A stretch of DNA of 64,000 bases from JBEVJK01 sp963791325 (GCA_963791325.1 CAWBRU010000004.1:260691-324690); one strand, 5' to 3'. Positions 36,197 through 44,729 are shown, counted from the stretch's first letter. The notes: generated by a model from the letters alone, not told the origin. Numbers and translations are program-made.

Positions 36197-37750
36197 TCAG
36201 GCCGCATCGAGGAGATCTCCCTTCTCGATGCGGCCGCTGACGAACTGCTTGGCGACAGTGCCGCGTTTCAGCACCGTGACACGGTCGGCCAGGTTGAGGA
36301 TGGTCTCGGGCTCTGTCGACAACACCAGGACGGCCACGCCCTTCTCGCGCAGTGCCTTGACGATCCGGATCACGTCCTCCTTCGCGCCGACATCCATGCC
36401 GCGCGTCGGCTCCGAGAGGATCAGGACTTTGGGCAGGTAGGTGAGCCATTTGGCAAGGGCAACCTTCTGCTGATTGCCGCCGGAGAGATTGCCAAGCGCG
36501 ATATCGGTTTTCGGCGGACGGATCTGCAGATCCTCGATGTGTCTAACCGCGATTTCCCGCTCACGCCGCAGCTTGAGCAGGATGCGGCCGATACGGCCGA
36601 GGATCGAGATCGAAACGTTCTTGTAGACCTGCTCGCTGCGGAACAGCATCATGCCACGACTTTCGGCCACAAAGGCGATGCCGGCACGTCGTGCCGCCGC
36701 AGTTGAACGAAAGGTCACGGGCTTGCCGTCGATCGTGAGCGTGCCTCCCGTCAGTCGGCCCTTGCCGAACAGCGCCCGGGCGAGTTCGATCTGGCCGCAG
36801 CCCATGAAGCCATAGACGCCGGTGATCTCGCCACTGCGCAGCTTGAGCGACACGTCGCGTATCATATTGCCGTCAGCGAGGCCGCTGGCCTCCAGCACGA
36901 CCGGCCGGCTGTCGTCACCGGAAAGGTCGGCGCCTTCCCCCATGTGCATGTCGGCGGAGCCGCGACCGATCATGTGCGAGATGATGGCGTCCTTGGTGAG
37001 ATTGGATTTGGCTTCCGTGACGACCTTGCGGCCGTTGCGGAAGACAGTGATCCGGTCGGAGATGGCGAGCACGTCGTCGAGGAAATGCGAAATGAAGACG
37101 ATGGTGCTGCCCTTCTCCTTGAGGCGGCGGAGCGCGGCGAACAATCTCTGCACTTCCGGTGGTGAAAGCGCCGAGGTCGGCTCGTCGAGAATGATGATGC
37201 GCGCGCCCGAGAACAGCACGCGCGAAAGTTCGATGAGCTGCTGGATGCCGACCGGCAGGCTGCCCATGCGCGCCTTGGGGTCGATGTCGAGGCCAAGCGT
37301 AGCAAGCTGCTTCTTGGCCTCGCGCTTCATTTGCGCCCAGTCGATCACCGCACCTGCGGTAACGGGCTGCGATCCCAGGAAGACGTTTTCGGCAACCGTC
37401 AGATCCGGAACGATCGACAGCTCCTGGTGGACCATGCCGATCCCCGCGGCCAGCGCGTCGCGCGGCGAGCGCAGGTGCACGACCTTGCCGTTGACCCGCA
37501 TCTCGCCATCGAAGCCGTGATAAACTCCGGCAATCAGCTTCATCAAAGTCGACTTGCCGGCGCCGTTCTCACCGACCAGGCCATGCACTTCGCCTTCGAC
37601 AAGGGAAAAATCGACGTCGCGCAGCGCGTGGATGCCGCCGAATGCCTTCGACACGCCGATCATCTCGAGAATCGGTCGCTCACCGGGCGGCAAGCTCGAC
37701 GGCGAAGGCCCCGCGGGGCCTTCGCGCTGCTGTTCAGATTGGAAGGCCAA
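36197..37750 (-). CDS. Ribose-type sugar ABC transporter ATPase (tandem NBDs)
   Basis: Two fused ATPase domains of the RbsA/MglA type power sugar uptake. The first domain has GENGAGKST, LPVGIQQLIELSR and IILDEPTSAL. The second has the usual degenerate A loop (GVYGFMGCGQIEL) but an intact signature LSGGNQQKVALAKWL. It has 517 residues from TTG 37750, with AGGA four bases upstream. A TTG at 37693 is an alternative and would place the strong hairpin at 37702-37725 between the two genes. The order is binding protein, ATPase, permease. Confidence 0.88.
   Translation of the reverse strand: MAFQSEQQREGPAGPSPSSLPPGERPILEMIGVSKAFGGIHALRDVDFSLVEGEVHGLVGENGAGKSTLMKLIAGVYHGFDGEMRVNGKVVHLRSPRDALAAGIGMVHQELSIVPDLTVAENVFLGSQPVTAGAVIDWAQMKREAKKQLATLGLDIDPKARMGSLPVGIQQLIELSRVLFSGARIIILDEPTSALSPPEVQRLFAALRRLKEKGSTIVFISHFLDDVLAISDRITVFRNGRKVVTEAKSNLTKDAIISHMIGRGSADMHMGEGADLSGDDSRPVVLEASGLADGNMIRDVSLKLRSGEITGVYGFMGCGQIELARALFGKGRLTGGTLTIDGKPVTFRSTAAARRAGIAFVAESRGMMLFRSEQVYKNVSISILGRIGRILLKLRREREIAVRHIEDLQIRPPKTDIALGNLSGGNQQKVALAKWLTYLPKVLILSEPTRGMDVGAKEDVIRIVKALREKGVAVLVLSTEPETILNLADRVTVLKRGTVAKQFVSGRIEKGDLLDAA
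37702..37725. promoter_or_regulatory. Perfect 24-bp palindrome between binding-protein and ATPase genes
   Basis: The palindrome (centre CCCCGCGGGG) lies 37 bases after the binding-protein stop and covers the first codons of the ATPase gene if TTG 37750 is the start. Stable hairpins behind binding-protein genes commonly protect the upstream mRNA and lower downstream expression. Here this would give more binding protein than ATPase. Confidence 0.5.
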
Positions 37751-37761
37751 CGTCCTGCCGA

Positions 37762-38790
37762 TCAGATCAGGAAGTTCTTCTGCAGCCAGAGATGTCCTGG
37801 GGCGGTGTCCTTGGTAATGACAGGGCCGTCTGCCCAGATATAGCTGGGGATGCCGCCCGTCCCGGTCTTCTCGCCGCCGGCCGCCGCGGCGACACCGGCC
37901 GCGACCGCCCAGCCGTGAACGCGGCATGACGGGTTTCGCACAGTGGCGATCATCGTGCCTTCGAGGACGGCGTTGACGGCCGGCGGCATCGCGTCGACGC
38001 CGCCGATGACGATGTCCGTGCGATCCTTGGATTTCATGACGTTGTGCGCTGCCAGCGCCATGTCGTCATTGTGGAAGAATGCACCGGCGATCTCCGGATA
38101 TTTGGTCAGCAACGATTCCCAGATGCGCGCGACCTTGGTGACGTCCCAATCGGCCGGCTGCTCGTCGAGGACTTTGACGTCAGGATATTTGGCCACCACT
38201 TCGTGAAAGCCCTTGGCGCGGCCCTGCGCACCAGTGTGGCCGAGCGCACCTTGCGTCATGATGACGTTGCCCTTGCCGCCGATCGCTTTCATCAGCGCCT
38301 CGGTCACGATCGACCCCATGAAGATGTTGTCCGGCGCGATGAAGGTATGGAGCGCCAGTTGGCCTTCCGGCGCCATCATGGTGTCCATGGCGATGACCGG
38401 AGTGCCGCTGTCGATGACTTTCTTCACCGGGTCATTGAGTGTGCCGATTCCGAAGGTCTGGATGGCAACGAAATCCCACTTCTGCGTGGCGAGATTATCG
38501 ATCGCCGCGCGTTGCTTGGTCGCCGAGAGCTCACCGTCGAACCAAGTGATCTCCACGTTCATCAGCTTGCCCCAGGCCTCCGCCGCTTGCTTGCCCTGGG
38601 CACACCAGGTCGCCTGCAGGCCGGCGTTGCTCATCGCTGCCTTGAGCGGCTTGCCGGACGGCTTCAGCTCCTGAGCGATCGCCGGGTCAAACCCGGCCAT
38701 GTTCAAGAGAGCGCCGGCCAGAGCCGTCGCACCCAGCGCTTTGAATACGTCACGGCGCGACGCAGAAGCTTCCACAATCTCATCAATCAC
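37762..38790 (-). CDS. Periplasmic sugar-binding protein with Tat-like signal
   Basis: Binding protein of the CUT2 importer. The GTG at 38790 is preceded by GGGAGG. It has 342 residues. The N-terminus SRRDVFKALGATALAGALLN is a twin-arginine signal, unusual because ribose-type binding proteins mostly use Sec. The mature fold is Periplasmic_binding_4-like: GLQATWCAQGKQAAEAWGK, WDFVAIQTFGIGTLNDPVKK, GVDAMPPAVNAVLEGTMIAT. The sugar is not identifiable. Two operator-like palindromes lie 177-221 bases upstream of the start. Confidence 0.9.
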   Translation of the reverse strand: MIDEIVEASASRRDVFKALGATALAGALLNMAGFDPAIAQELKPSGKPLKAAMSNAGLQATWCAQGKQAAEAWGKLMNVEITWFDGELSATKQRAAIDNLATQKWDFVAIQTFGIGTLNDPVKKVIDSGTPVIAMDTMMAPEGQLALHTFIAPDNIFMGSIVTEALMKAIGGKGNVIMTQGALGHTGAQGRAKGFHEVVAKYPDVKVLDEQPADWDVTKVARIWESLLTKYPEIAGAFFHNDDMALAAHNVMKSKDRTDIVIGGVDAMPPAVNAVLEGTMIATVRNPSCRVHGWAVAAGVAAAAGGEKTGTGGIPSYIWADGPVITKDTAPGHLWLQKNFLI

Positions 38791-38966
38791 AATTTTTTCC
38801 TCCCGATGGCCGGCATCAGACGCCGGCAAAAAAATTCACCCTGCACTTCAAACCGGATCCGGTCACGGGAACTACCGTGCGTCGGGGCAGGGAAGCGAAC
38901 CGTCGAACGCCACGTCCTCGGCCTCCTCCCGAGTCCGACCACAGCTCCACTGCTGCCAAAACAGCT

Positions 38967-39011
38967 ATGACAGCGCTGAAATGGGATCAAGCAAAATGAT
39001 AGCGCTGTCAT
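38967..39011. promoter_or_regulatory. Two LacI-type operator palindromes
   Basis: ATGACAGCGCTGAAAT (38967-38982) and ATGATAGCGCTGTCAT (38996-39011) both centre on AGCGCT and together form an 11-bp perfect inverted repeat (ATGACAGCGCT and AGCGCTGTCAT). The centres are 29 bases apart. A central CG with dyad flanks is what LacI/GalR regulators bind. They lie upstream of the leftward binding-protein gene and just after the VOC gene. No LacI-family gene is in the window. Confidence 0.65.
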
Positions 39012-39093
39012 TTCGGGTTCACGGGATATCGCCATGGCGCGCAAGGCGCCTGGATGGGTTCTCGGCGGCGCTGCGGCAACCTTGGCGGGTCGA

Positions 39094-39555
39094 TCAGGGG
39101 AGCACTTCGGCCAGTTCGATCAAGTTGCCGAACGGGTCGCTGAAAAAGGCCAAGCGGCGGCTGATCGCAGCCAGCTCGAACGGCTCGGCGACGATGGTGA
39201 CACCACGGGAGCGGAGCTGATCGGCGGTTTCGTTCACATTCGTCACGTTCAGACAGAAATGGTGGTAGCCGCAATAGTTCAGGCTATTCCCGAGGTCGGT
39301 ATAGGGCCGGACTTCTTCGGGTGCCCGTTCACCTCCGCCCAGGATCTCGATGTAGAAATCGTCGTCGTTCGGCGGGGCGATATAGGCCAGCTTCTCGTCG
39401 GCGAAGTCCCATTCGGCCACCACCCGAAAATCGAGCTTCTCGACATACCAGCGCTTGGCAGCTTCCAACTCGGGGGTACGCATTGCGACGTGGTGGCCGT
39501 GCATATCGGCGAACGGTGAGTTGGTATTTTTTGCGGGCAAAACGAAGTCAGCCAT
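39094..39555 (-). CDS. Glyoxalase/VOC-fold protein
   Basis: The 153-residue protein with two beta-alpha-beta-beta-beta repeats of the vicinal oxygen chelate superfamily: DMHGHHVAMRTPELEAAKRW, then DDFYIEILGGGE, then YHHFCLNVTNVNETADQLRS, and FFSDPFGNLIELAEVLP. The His and Glu residues at these four places fit a metal site. Members are isomerases, dioxygenases or resistance proteins. It is upstream of the sugar importer operators and on the same strand, but the operators between them suggest separate control. Confidence 0.85.
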   Translation of the reverse strand: MADFVLPAKNTNSPFADMHGHHVAMRTPELEAAKRWYVEKLDFRVVAEWDFADEKLAYIAPPNDDDFYIEILGGGERAPEEVRPYTDLGNSLNYCGYHHFCLNVTNVNETADQLRSRGVTIVAEPFELAAISRRLAFFSDPFGNLIELAEVLP

Positions 39556-39734
39556 AATCTTTTCCCTTGGTTGTCGCCGGCTTGATTGCCGTCCGATCGG
39601 GAAGCTTCGTCTCCTGGTCTCCTTGCGTCATTGCCGGCTGGCGTTGACGATCCGAAACGGGAGCATGGGCGACCCAGCCGCAGCACAAGCCTGTGCTAGT
39701 CTAATCTACCGGTCGCTGCACGGGAGGGCGAACT

Positions 39735-39988
39735 GTGAACATAGCGATGCAAATGCCGCTTCATCCGACATGGCAGAACATCGCCCTACGCCTGCTCATG
39801 ACCGTTGTTGCCGGGCTTTGATCGGGCTTGACAGGGAGTTGCGCGGGCATGCGGCGGGATTTCGGACAACCATCCTGGTCGGGCTTGCGGCATGTGTGGC
39901 GATGGTCGAAGCCAATCTCCTGCTTTCGCTCAGCGGCAAAGCAGCCGACTCTTTCGGCGCCGCTGACGTGCTCCGCCTTCCGTTAGGC
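39735..39988 (+). pseudogene. Truncated, frameshifted mgtC/sapB gene
   Basis: GTG at 39735 with GGGAGG upstream reads MNIAMQMPLHPTWQNIALRL, then VVAG and a stop. With one base inserted near 39815 the next frame continues ALIGLDRELRGHAAGFRTTI, LVGLAACVAMVEANLLLSLS and DVLRLPLG, the well known N-terminal third of MgtC-family membrane proteins. Sequence similarity ends at LPLG, where the conserved GMGFIGAG block should follow, and the hydrolase gene on the other strand begins. So this is a double lesion: a deletion in a G run and a 3' truncation. Confidence 0.75.
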
Positions 39989-39990
39989 AA

Positions 39991-41196
39991 TCAGTGCGCC
40001 GCCGCGCTGGCGTGATTGAGGATCAGGAAAGGCGTGGAGACCAGCGTCCGGGCTGCCGTGCCCAGGCTGGCGGCCGCGTCGGACGGGCTGGCGCCGTCCC
40101 CGTCGGTGATCGCCTGGCCGGCAATCAGCCGCTCTCCGATCAGCTGCACGATCCGCGGGCTGGTGGCGAACGTGTTGTGATTGAGCCCGCCGCTGTCGAC
40201 CTGGCTGGTGTCGATGAACACGAGCTTCGGGACATTGGCGAAATCCGCTTGATAGTCGCGGCTATTGACGTCGATGCTGCCCACCCGGGTCACGCCGCCG
40301 GCCAGCGCGCTGGAGATACCCAAGGCGCGGTCCCGTCCCGAGACGAAGACCGTGATCAGCGGCCGCCGCGGGCCGATGTCCTCCAGCTGCCGCCGGAACA
40401 CGTCGACATCGATGTCGGGGGAGGCGAGGATGACGTTGTTGAACTTTTCCGGAATGCCATGGCGCTCGAGGGCGATCTGCTGCAGCGCTTCCATCGCGAT
40501 CCACGCCCCCATGGAGTGAGCGAGGATGGTGATCTCGCTCACCTGCGGGGTGGCCGCCGCCTGCAGCAGAACGTCGGCGAGATAGCTGCGCGAGAAGTTG
40601 GCGCTCTCCTTGTCGTAATTGTAGTGCAGAAGGCGGCCACGCGACGGCCAGGTGAAAAGCAGGGGAGCGGCACCCGAATCGGTATCATGGGCGATCTGGG
40701 CAAACCGGAAGAGCGCGGCGTCGAACTGGGTGTTGAAGCCGTGCACGAAGACCAGAACCCGTCGCTTGTTGTTGGCGACCCGGGAAAACCAGGTCGTCAC
40801 CGCGTTGCGCTGCAGCGGTTCGGCGGATTGAATGGCGAAGCTGCGCTGTGGGTCGCCCGGGAGGCTCCTCGGCCATTGAACCGTGCCGACCTGCCGGCCG
40901 GGCGGCAGCGAGACCACCACATTGGCGAGCGACATGGCATGGCCGCGCTCGCCGGTGAAGTCCGCCCCCGATGGACCGGCAGGGGCACGCGTCGTCGCGA
41001 CCAGCATGTCGACGGTGGTCGGCGCAGACGCCTGGTCGCTCGGGTGGACCGGCTGGGCCGGGACTCCGGCACACGCACAGAGAACCGCGATCCAGCCGGT
41101 TTGCAGAAGGCGCACCAGGGCCTGCCACGCCGCGGCGCCGGCGCCTGGCGCAGACGGACGCAGCGAGCCGATCCGGGATTGCAACGCGTCAGCCAA
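39991..41196 (-). CDS. DUF900-type alpha/beta hydrolase, exported
   Basis: The 401-residue protein has a hydrophobic N-terminal segment (VRLLQTGWIAVLCACAGVPA) that looks like a signal peptide or membrane anchor. The DUF900 hydrolase core starts with RRVLVFVHGFNTQFDAALFR. The nucleophile Ser is in ILAHSMGAWIAMEAL; an Asp in ASPDIDVDVFRRQL and a late His in SGGLNHNTFATSPRI complete the triad. The start is TTG 41196, 15 bases after the upstream gene stop; a longer frame exists but would overlap that gene. It is probably cotranscribed with the next hydrolase. Confidence 0.8.
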   Translation of the reverse strand: MADALQSRIGSLRPSAPGAGAAAWQALVRLLQTGWIAVLCACAGVPAQPVHPSDQASAPTTVDMLVATTRAPAGPSGADFTGERGHAMSLANVVVSLPPGRQVGTVQWPRSLPGDPQRSFAIQSAEPLQRNAVTTWFSRVANNKRRVLVFVHGFNTQFDAALFRFAQIAHDTDSGAAPLLFTWPSRGRLLHYNYDKESANFSRSYLADVLLQAAATPQVSEITILAHSMGAWIAMEALQQIALERHGIPEKFNNVILASPDIDVDVFRRQLEDIGPRRPLITVFVSGRDRALGISSALAGGVTRVGSIDVNSRDYQADFANVPKLVFIDTSQVDSGGLNHNTFATSPRIVQLIGERLIAGQAITDGDGASPSDAAASLGTAARTLVSTPFLILNHASAAAH

Positions 41197-41210
41197 GCGA
41201 GATCGATCCC

Positions 41211-42941
41211 TCAATGATCCTGCTCTACGACCGCCAATCGTTCGGCCAGCATGTCTTTCAGCCGGACGATATCGGCAGCGTTCCAATCGGTGACATTCGT
41301 CACCGCGATCCAGGCGTCGACGTAATGCTGCGGCGCATAGACATGGCCATGCCCCATCGGGCTGGTGGTGGCCATCGCCATATCGAGCAACAGCTGAAGA
41401 AACGTTACCAGAGGATACCAACGCAGCTCCGGCGACACGTCCGGGCCGCGCGGCGCGCGCATCCAGTCGGGCACGCTGTACCAGGATGCATAGTCGAAGA
41501 AGGTGACGGGGTCGCTTGCATATTGCAGATAGACGATGCGCATCGGCCCCCATCGGGCACCGTCAAGGCCGAGCGCATCGCGCTGATTGGTGAAGCGGAA
41601 GACGGACCCGTCGCGGACCCGCGGCAGCCATTCAGGGGACCCCGGATTGCGGTTGCGCGTCACCTCGTTCCAGATCCGGTTGGTGAATGGCGGCCCGCTC
41701 CACAGAGCGCCCTGATAGGGGTCGCCGAGCACGTCGAACAAGTCGGCCGAGAGCTCGGAGCTCATCGAGCCGAGGCTGAGGCCATGCAGATAAAGGCGCG
41801 GACGGTGATCCTTGGGCAGCGACGTCCAATAGCCGTAGACCGCGGCGAAAAGGTCGCGTGCAGCCTCGCTGCCGTGCTCGGGCTCGACGAGCAGCGACAG
41901 CCAGCTGGTGAGATAGGAATACTGCAGGGCAACGCTCGCAACGTCGCCGTGGAGTAGATATTCGACGCCGTCCATGGCCGCCGGATCGATCCAGCCGGTC
42001 CCGGTCGGCATGACGACGATCAGCACCGCACGCTCGAACGCTCCGGTCCGCTTCAGCTCGGCGAGCGCCAGCTCGGCCCGCTCGGCGGTGGTCGGCGCGG
42101 CATTGAGCCCGACATAGACGCGCACCGGCTCCTTGGCGGACTTGCCGGTAAAGGTGGCGATCTCGGCCTGGCCCGGGCCTGACACGATGTATTCCCTGCC
42201 GGCTCGTCCGAGATCGTCCCAACCGATCAGCGAGGCTGTGCTGCCGGTCTTGAGCGGATCGCTCGGCGGCTGGCGTTCCGGCTCGATCAGAGCGTCGAAC
42301 TCGCGAAAGGAGGAATCGGCGAGATGCAGCGCGAAACGGAAGATCACGCCGTTGGCCACGGACCAGAACACCAGGACGGCGACAGCGAAGCCGATGACAT
42401 TGGCCAGCCGCCGCGGCACGATGCGGCCGACGCTGGCCGCAACGCCGCGGACGGCGAGCCCAAACAGCCGTCCCAATCCAATCAGCACCAGGAAGGTGAG
42501 CAGCGCGATCAGCCCCACCTCCAGCGGATGCTTCGTTTCGACGGGCGGCATTTCCATGACCCGCCGGATCGAGTTCTGCCATTCGGCAGCCTGCCAGAGG
42601 AAGGTCGCCAGGACCGAGCCGCAGAGGACGGCCGCGGCAAGCTTGGCGTAGCGGACCGCACGCCCTCGAGGCGCCGGCAGCTGCAAATAGGCGTAGAGCC
42701 ATTGCGCTGCGGCGCCGAGACCATAGCCGACGGCCAGCGCGCAGCCGGACAAGACGCCCTGGGTGAGATAGCTGCGCGGGATCAAGGTCGGCGTCAGCGA
42801 CGCGGCGAAGAACAGGGTGCCGAGCACCAGGCCGGGGACGGAAAACGATCGCCAAAGGCGCAGCAGGAGATTTCGCGTCACCGGATTTTTCGGCCTGTTC
42901 TCTCGAGTGATCCGCGCTACGGCTGCCGGAGCGGCGTCCAT
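41211..42941 (-). CDS. Membrane alpha/beta hydrolase of the Abhydrolase_9 family
   Basis: The ATG at 42941 gives 576 residues. The N-terminal half has about four membrane helices (VPGLVLGTLFFAASLTPTLI, QGVLSGCALAVGYGLGAAAQ, VGLIALLTFLVLIGLGRLFG, NVIGFAVAVLVFWSVANGVI), the usual partner domain of this family. The C-terminal half is the hydrolase with LYLHGLSLGSMSSELSADLF, where the Ser of GLSLGS is the probable nucleophile. The function of the family is not established. It lies upstream of the DUF900 hydrolase with 14 bases between, so two membrane-associated hydrolases form one unit. Confidence 0.85.
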   Translation of the reverse strand: MDAAPAAVARITRENRPKNPVTRNLLLRLWRSFSVPGLVLGTLFFAASLTPTLIPRSYLTQGVLSGCALAVGYGLGAAAQWLYAYLQLPAPRGRAVRYAKLAAAVLCGSVLATFLWQAAEWQNSIRRVMEMPPVETKHPLEVGLIALLTFLVLIGLGRLFGLAVRGVAASVGRIVPRRLANVIGFAVAVLVFWSVANGVIFRFALHLADSSFREFDALIEPERQPPSDPLKTGSTASLIGWDDLGRAGREYIVSGPGQAEIATFTGKSAKEPVRVYVGLNAAPTTAERAELALAELKRTGAFERAVLIVVMPTGTGWIDPAAMDGVEYLLHGDVASVALQYSYLTSWLSLLVEPEHGSEAARDLFAAVYGYWTSLPKDHRPRLYLHGLSLGSMSSELSADLFDVLGDPYQGALWSGPPFTNRIWNEVTRNRNPGSPEWLPRVRDGSVFRFTNQRDALGLDGARWGPMRIVYLQYASDPVTFFDYASWYSVPDWMRAPRGPDVSPELRWYPLVTFLQLLLDMAMATTSPMGHGHVYAPQHYVDAWIAVTNVTDWNAADIVRLKDMLAERLAVVEQDH

Positions 42942-43083
42942 TTCTATAGGCGATGGATTGCATCGAGCGAAGAGCAAGATGCAAGCTCGGCTGCTGGGCT
43001 CGATGACGCGGAACGGACTCGGCGATGAGTTGGGAGGATCTGCAGGAGAGGTTGCGGGCCTCGGCAACCCGGCCGGAAAAGGC

Positions 43084-43191
43084 TCAGCCCGGCATCCAGC
43101 CGCCGCCGACCATGAATTTGCGAGCGATGGTGCGACCGATGCCGGAGCTTGCGCCGGTCGGAATAGCCACCTTGCCTTTGGGCATCGTCAT
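43084..43191 (-). pseudogene. N-terminal fragment of a short-chain dehydrogenase
   Basis: The ATG at 43191 follows GGGAAGG and gives MTMPKGKVAIPTGASSGIGR (residues 1-20), then TIARKFMVGGGWMPG and a stop: 35 residues. TGASSGIG is the NAD(P)-binding loop of SDR enzymes, but the rest of the roughly 250-residue fold is missing and the C-terminal piece is unrelated. This is a truncated remnant. The remaining DNA to the left is the intergenic space before the Abhydrolase_9 gene. Confidence 0.65.
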
Positions 43192-43235
43192 GCGCCACCT
43201 TCCCTCAGTTGGTTCGCGAGTGGAAGAGGGCGGCC

Positions 43236-43697
43236 ATGCCGAAGCGAAGTGCGGGAATCCTGATGTACAGGTGCCCCGGCGAGGCGGTCGAGGTGCTGTT
43301 GGTGCATCCGGGCGGGCCATTCTGGGCCAAGCGTGATCTCGGCGCCTGGTCGATCCCCAAGGGTGAGTACGAGCCGGACGAGGACCCGGAAAGCTGTGCC
43401 AGACGGGAGTTCGCCGAGGAGCTGGGTGTCGAGCCGCAAGGCACCTTGCGGCCGCTCGGCGAGCTGCGCCAGGGCGGCGGAAAGCTGGTCACGGCCTTTG
43501 CGCTCAGCGGGGATTTCGACGCCGGAACGCTCAATGGCAATACCATCACGATGGAGTGGCCGCCGCGCAGCGGGCGCCGGCAATCGTTCCCCGAGGTCGA
43601 TCGCGCCGCATGGTTCACGCTGCCGGCCGCCCGCGGCAAGATCATCGCCGGACAAGCTCCGTTCCTCGACCGGCTCGAAACCCTGATCTCAAGCTGA
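43236..43697 (+). CDS. NUDIX hydrolase
   Basis: NUDIX enzymes hydrolyse nucleoside diphosphates linked to another moiety. The ATG at 43236 (with GAAGAGG upstream) gives 153 residues. The complete NUDIX box runs GEYEPDEDPESCARREFAEE and continues LGV (about residues 41-63), matching GX5EX7REUXEEXGU. SAGILMYRC and LLVHPGGPFWAKRD at the N-terminus resemble the ADP-ribose or diadenosine-type subgroup of alphaproteobacteria. It is a single gene between the SDR fragment and a 350-base gap. Confidence 0.92.
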   Translation: MPKRSAGILMYRCPGEAVEVLLVHPGGPFWAKRDLGAWSIPKGEYEPDEDPESCARREFAEELGVEPQGTLRPLGELRQGGGKLVTAFALSGDFDAGTLNGNTITMEWPPRSGRRQSFPEVDRAAWFTLPAARGKIIAGQAPFLDRLETLISS

Positions 43698-44324
43698 GCG
43701 GGTGGGCCGGCGCCATCGTTGCGGGCAAAGCAAGCAGGATTGTCGGATACAAAGGGCAATCGGAAGGTATTTGCTGCCGGCATGACCGCCGGTGTCGCGC
43801 GAGCGATTGGAATGGGGCGGCCCGCGACGGGATGTTGCCGATGGGGCCCGGGCGCAGATCGCCAGCAAGCCGCCGAAAGGCCGAGGCAAGAATCCCGCCC
43901 TTGCACCGATGCCGGCAGCTCAAAGCCCCCTAAGCCGATCGACAATCACCATGATTGCCTCACAGCCGTCCGACCGGACGGCGAGACGACTATCCCACCG
44001 CGTGCGCTGCAAAGGGTAAAAAACGGATCTGGCCCGCCTGTGCCGGCTTTGCTAAGGTGAAGTGCGTGCCTTGGGGTGGTGCAATGAGGGTTGGTTCTCG
44101 TTGGTGGTATCTGAGTGGTTTTGCGTATGGCAGCCTTCTATGTGGGATCGCCTATGAAGTCTTCCGATCTCTGTGATCGGAGAAAGGCGCAGCGCTTGCG
44201 TTTGACGGATTGAGCGACGGCAGAGCTTCTGCTGCCGGACGATTGTCACGACGCTTGCCGTGCCGGCTGCGGGCTCCGTGGCTCGCTCGGGCTCACAGAA
44301 AGGTCTCAGCCGTCGCGTCGGCCT
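43698..44324. other. Gene-poor interval after the NUDIX gene
   Basis: About 630 bases with no recognisable gene other than one possible 30-residue open frame (listed separately). Other open frames are short and have no family resemblance. I saw no repeats longer than ten bases here. Confidence 0.5.
44084..44176 (+). CDS. Possible small membrane protein, 30 residues
   Basis: ATG 44084 to TGA 44176 encodes MRVGSRWWYLSGFAYGSLLC then GIAYEVFRSL: a short positively charged start, a hydrophobic aromatic segment and a basic end, like many small single-pass proteins. The ribosome site is weak (GGGGTGG). Local composition is less GC-rich than the flanks. Nothing else supports expression. Confidence 0.25.
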   Translation: MRVGSRWWYLSGFAYGSLLCGIAYEVFRSL

Positions 44325-44729
44325 TCAGCGCTGCCGCCCCCGCCGACGGATCATCGCGAGCTCTCCGGCGCCTTTGCCGCGCAGCGGGTCATGCCCCCAG
44401 TTCATCAGCGAATAGCGCCACGGCGAGTGGGCCTTGTCCTTGTCGGGACCGCCTTGCGCGAGGTGGCGGTGAACATAGCCGACGACCTTGCGCATATGCC
44501 GATAGTCCGCATCGTCGAGATCGGCCTTCTTGGTGCGCTTGATGGCGACGATGCGGCGCCCGGACTCGTGGCCGATCGACTCCTTGCCGTCTGTATCCTT
44601 CCAGCCGACAGCCTGGCTGTCTTTGGTCGCCAGCCATTTTTCGAGCGCGGCGGGGGTCATGTTGACCGCTTCGTCGAACGCCTTCCAGATGTCTTCGCGG
44701 TCGAGATTGTCGTCGGCCTTCGCGCTCAT
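44325..44729 (-). CDS. DUF3140 protein
   Basis: The 134-residue hydrophilic protein starts MSAKADDNLDREDIWKAFDE; an ATG at 44747 adds six residues. Conserved blocks are MTPAALEKWLATKDSQAVGW, ESIGHESGRRIVAIKRTKK and MRKVVGYVHRHLAQGGPD. These are the DUF3140 pattern: a small protein family that binds neither known cofactor nor metal by motif, and whose function is unknown. It is a single leftward gene. Confidence 0.85.
   Translation of the reverse strand: MSAKADDNLDREDIWKAFDEAVNMTPAALEKWLATKDSQAVGWKDTDGKESIGHESGRRIVAIKRTKKADLDDADYRHMRKVVGYVHRHLAQGGPDKDKAHSPWRYSLMNWGHDPLRGKGAGELAMIRRRGRQR

Noticed and set aside
39034..39519. A 161-codon open frame opposite the VOC gene
   Set aside because: It overlaps the VOC gene, which has clear superfamily motifs, and has no family match itself.
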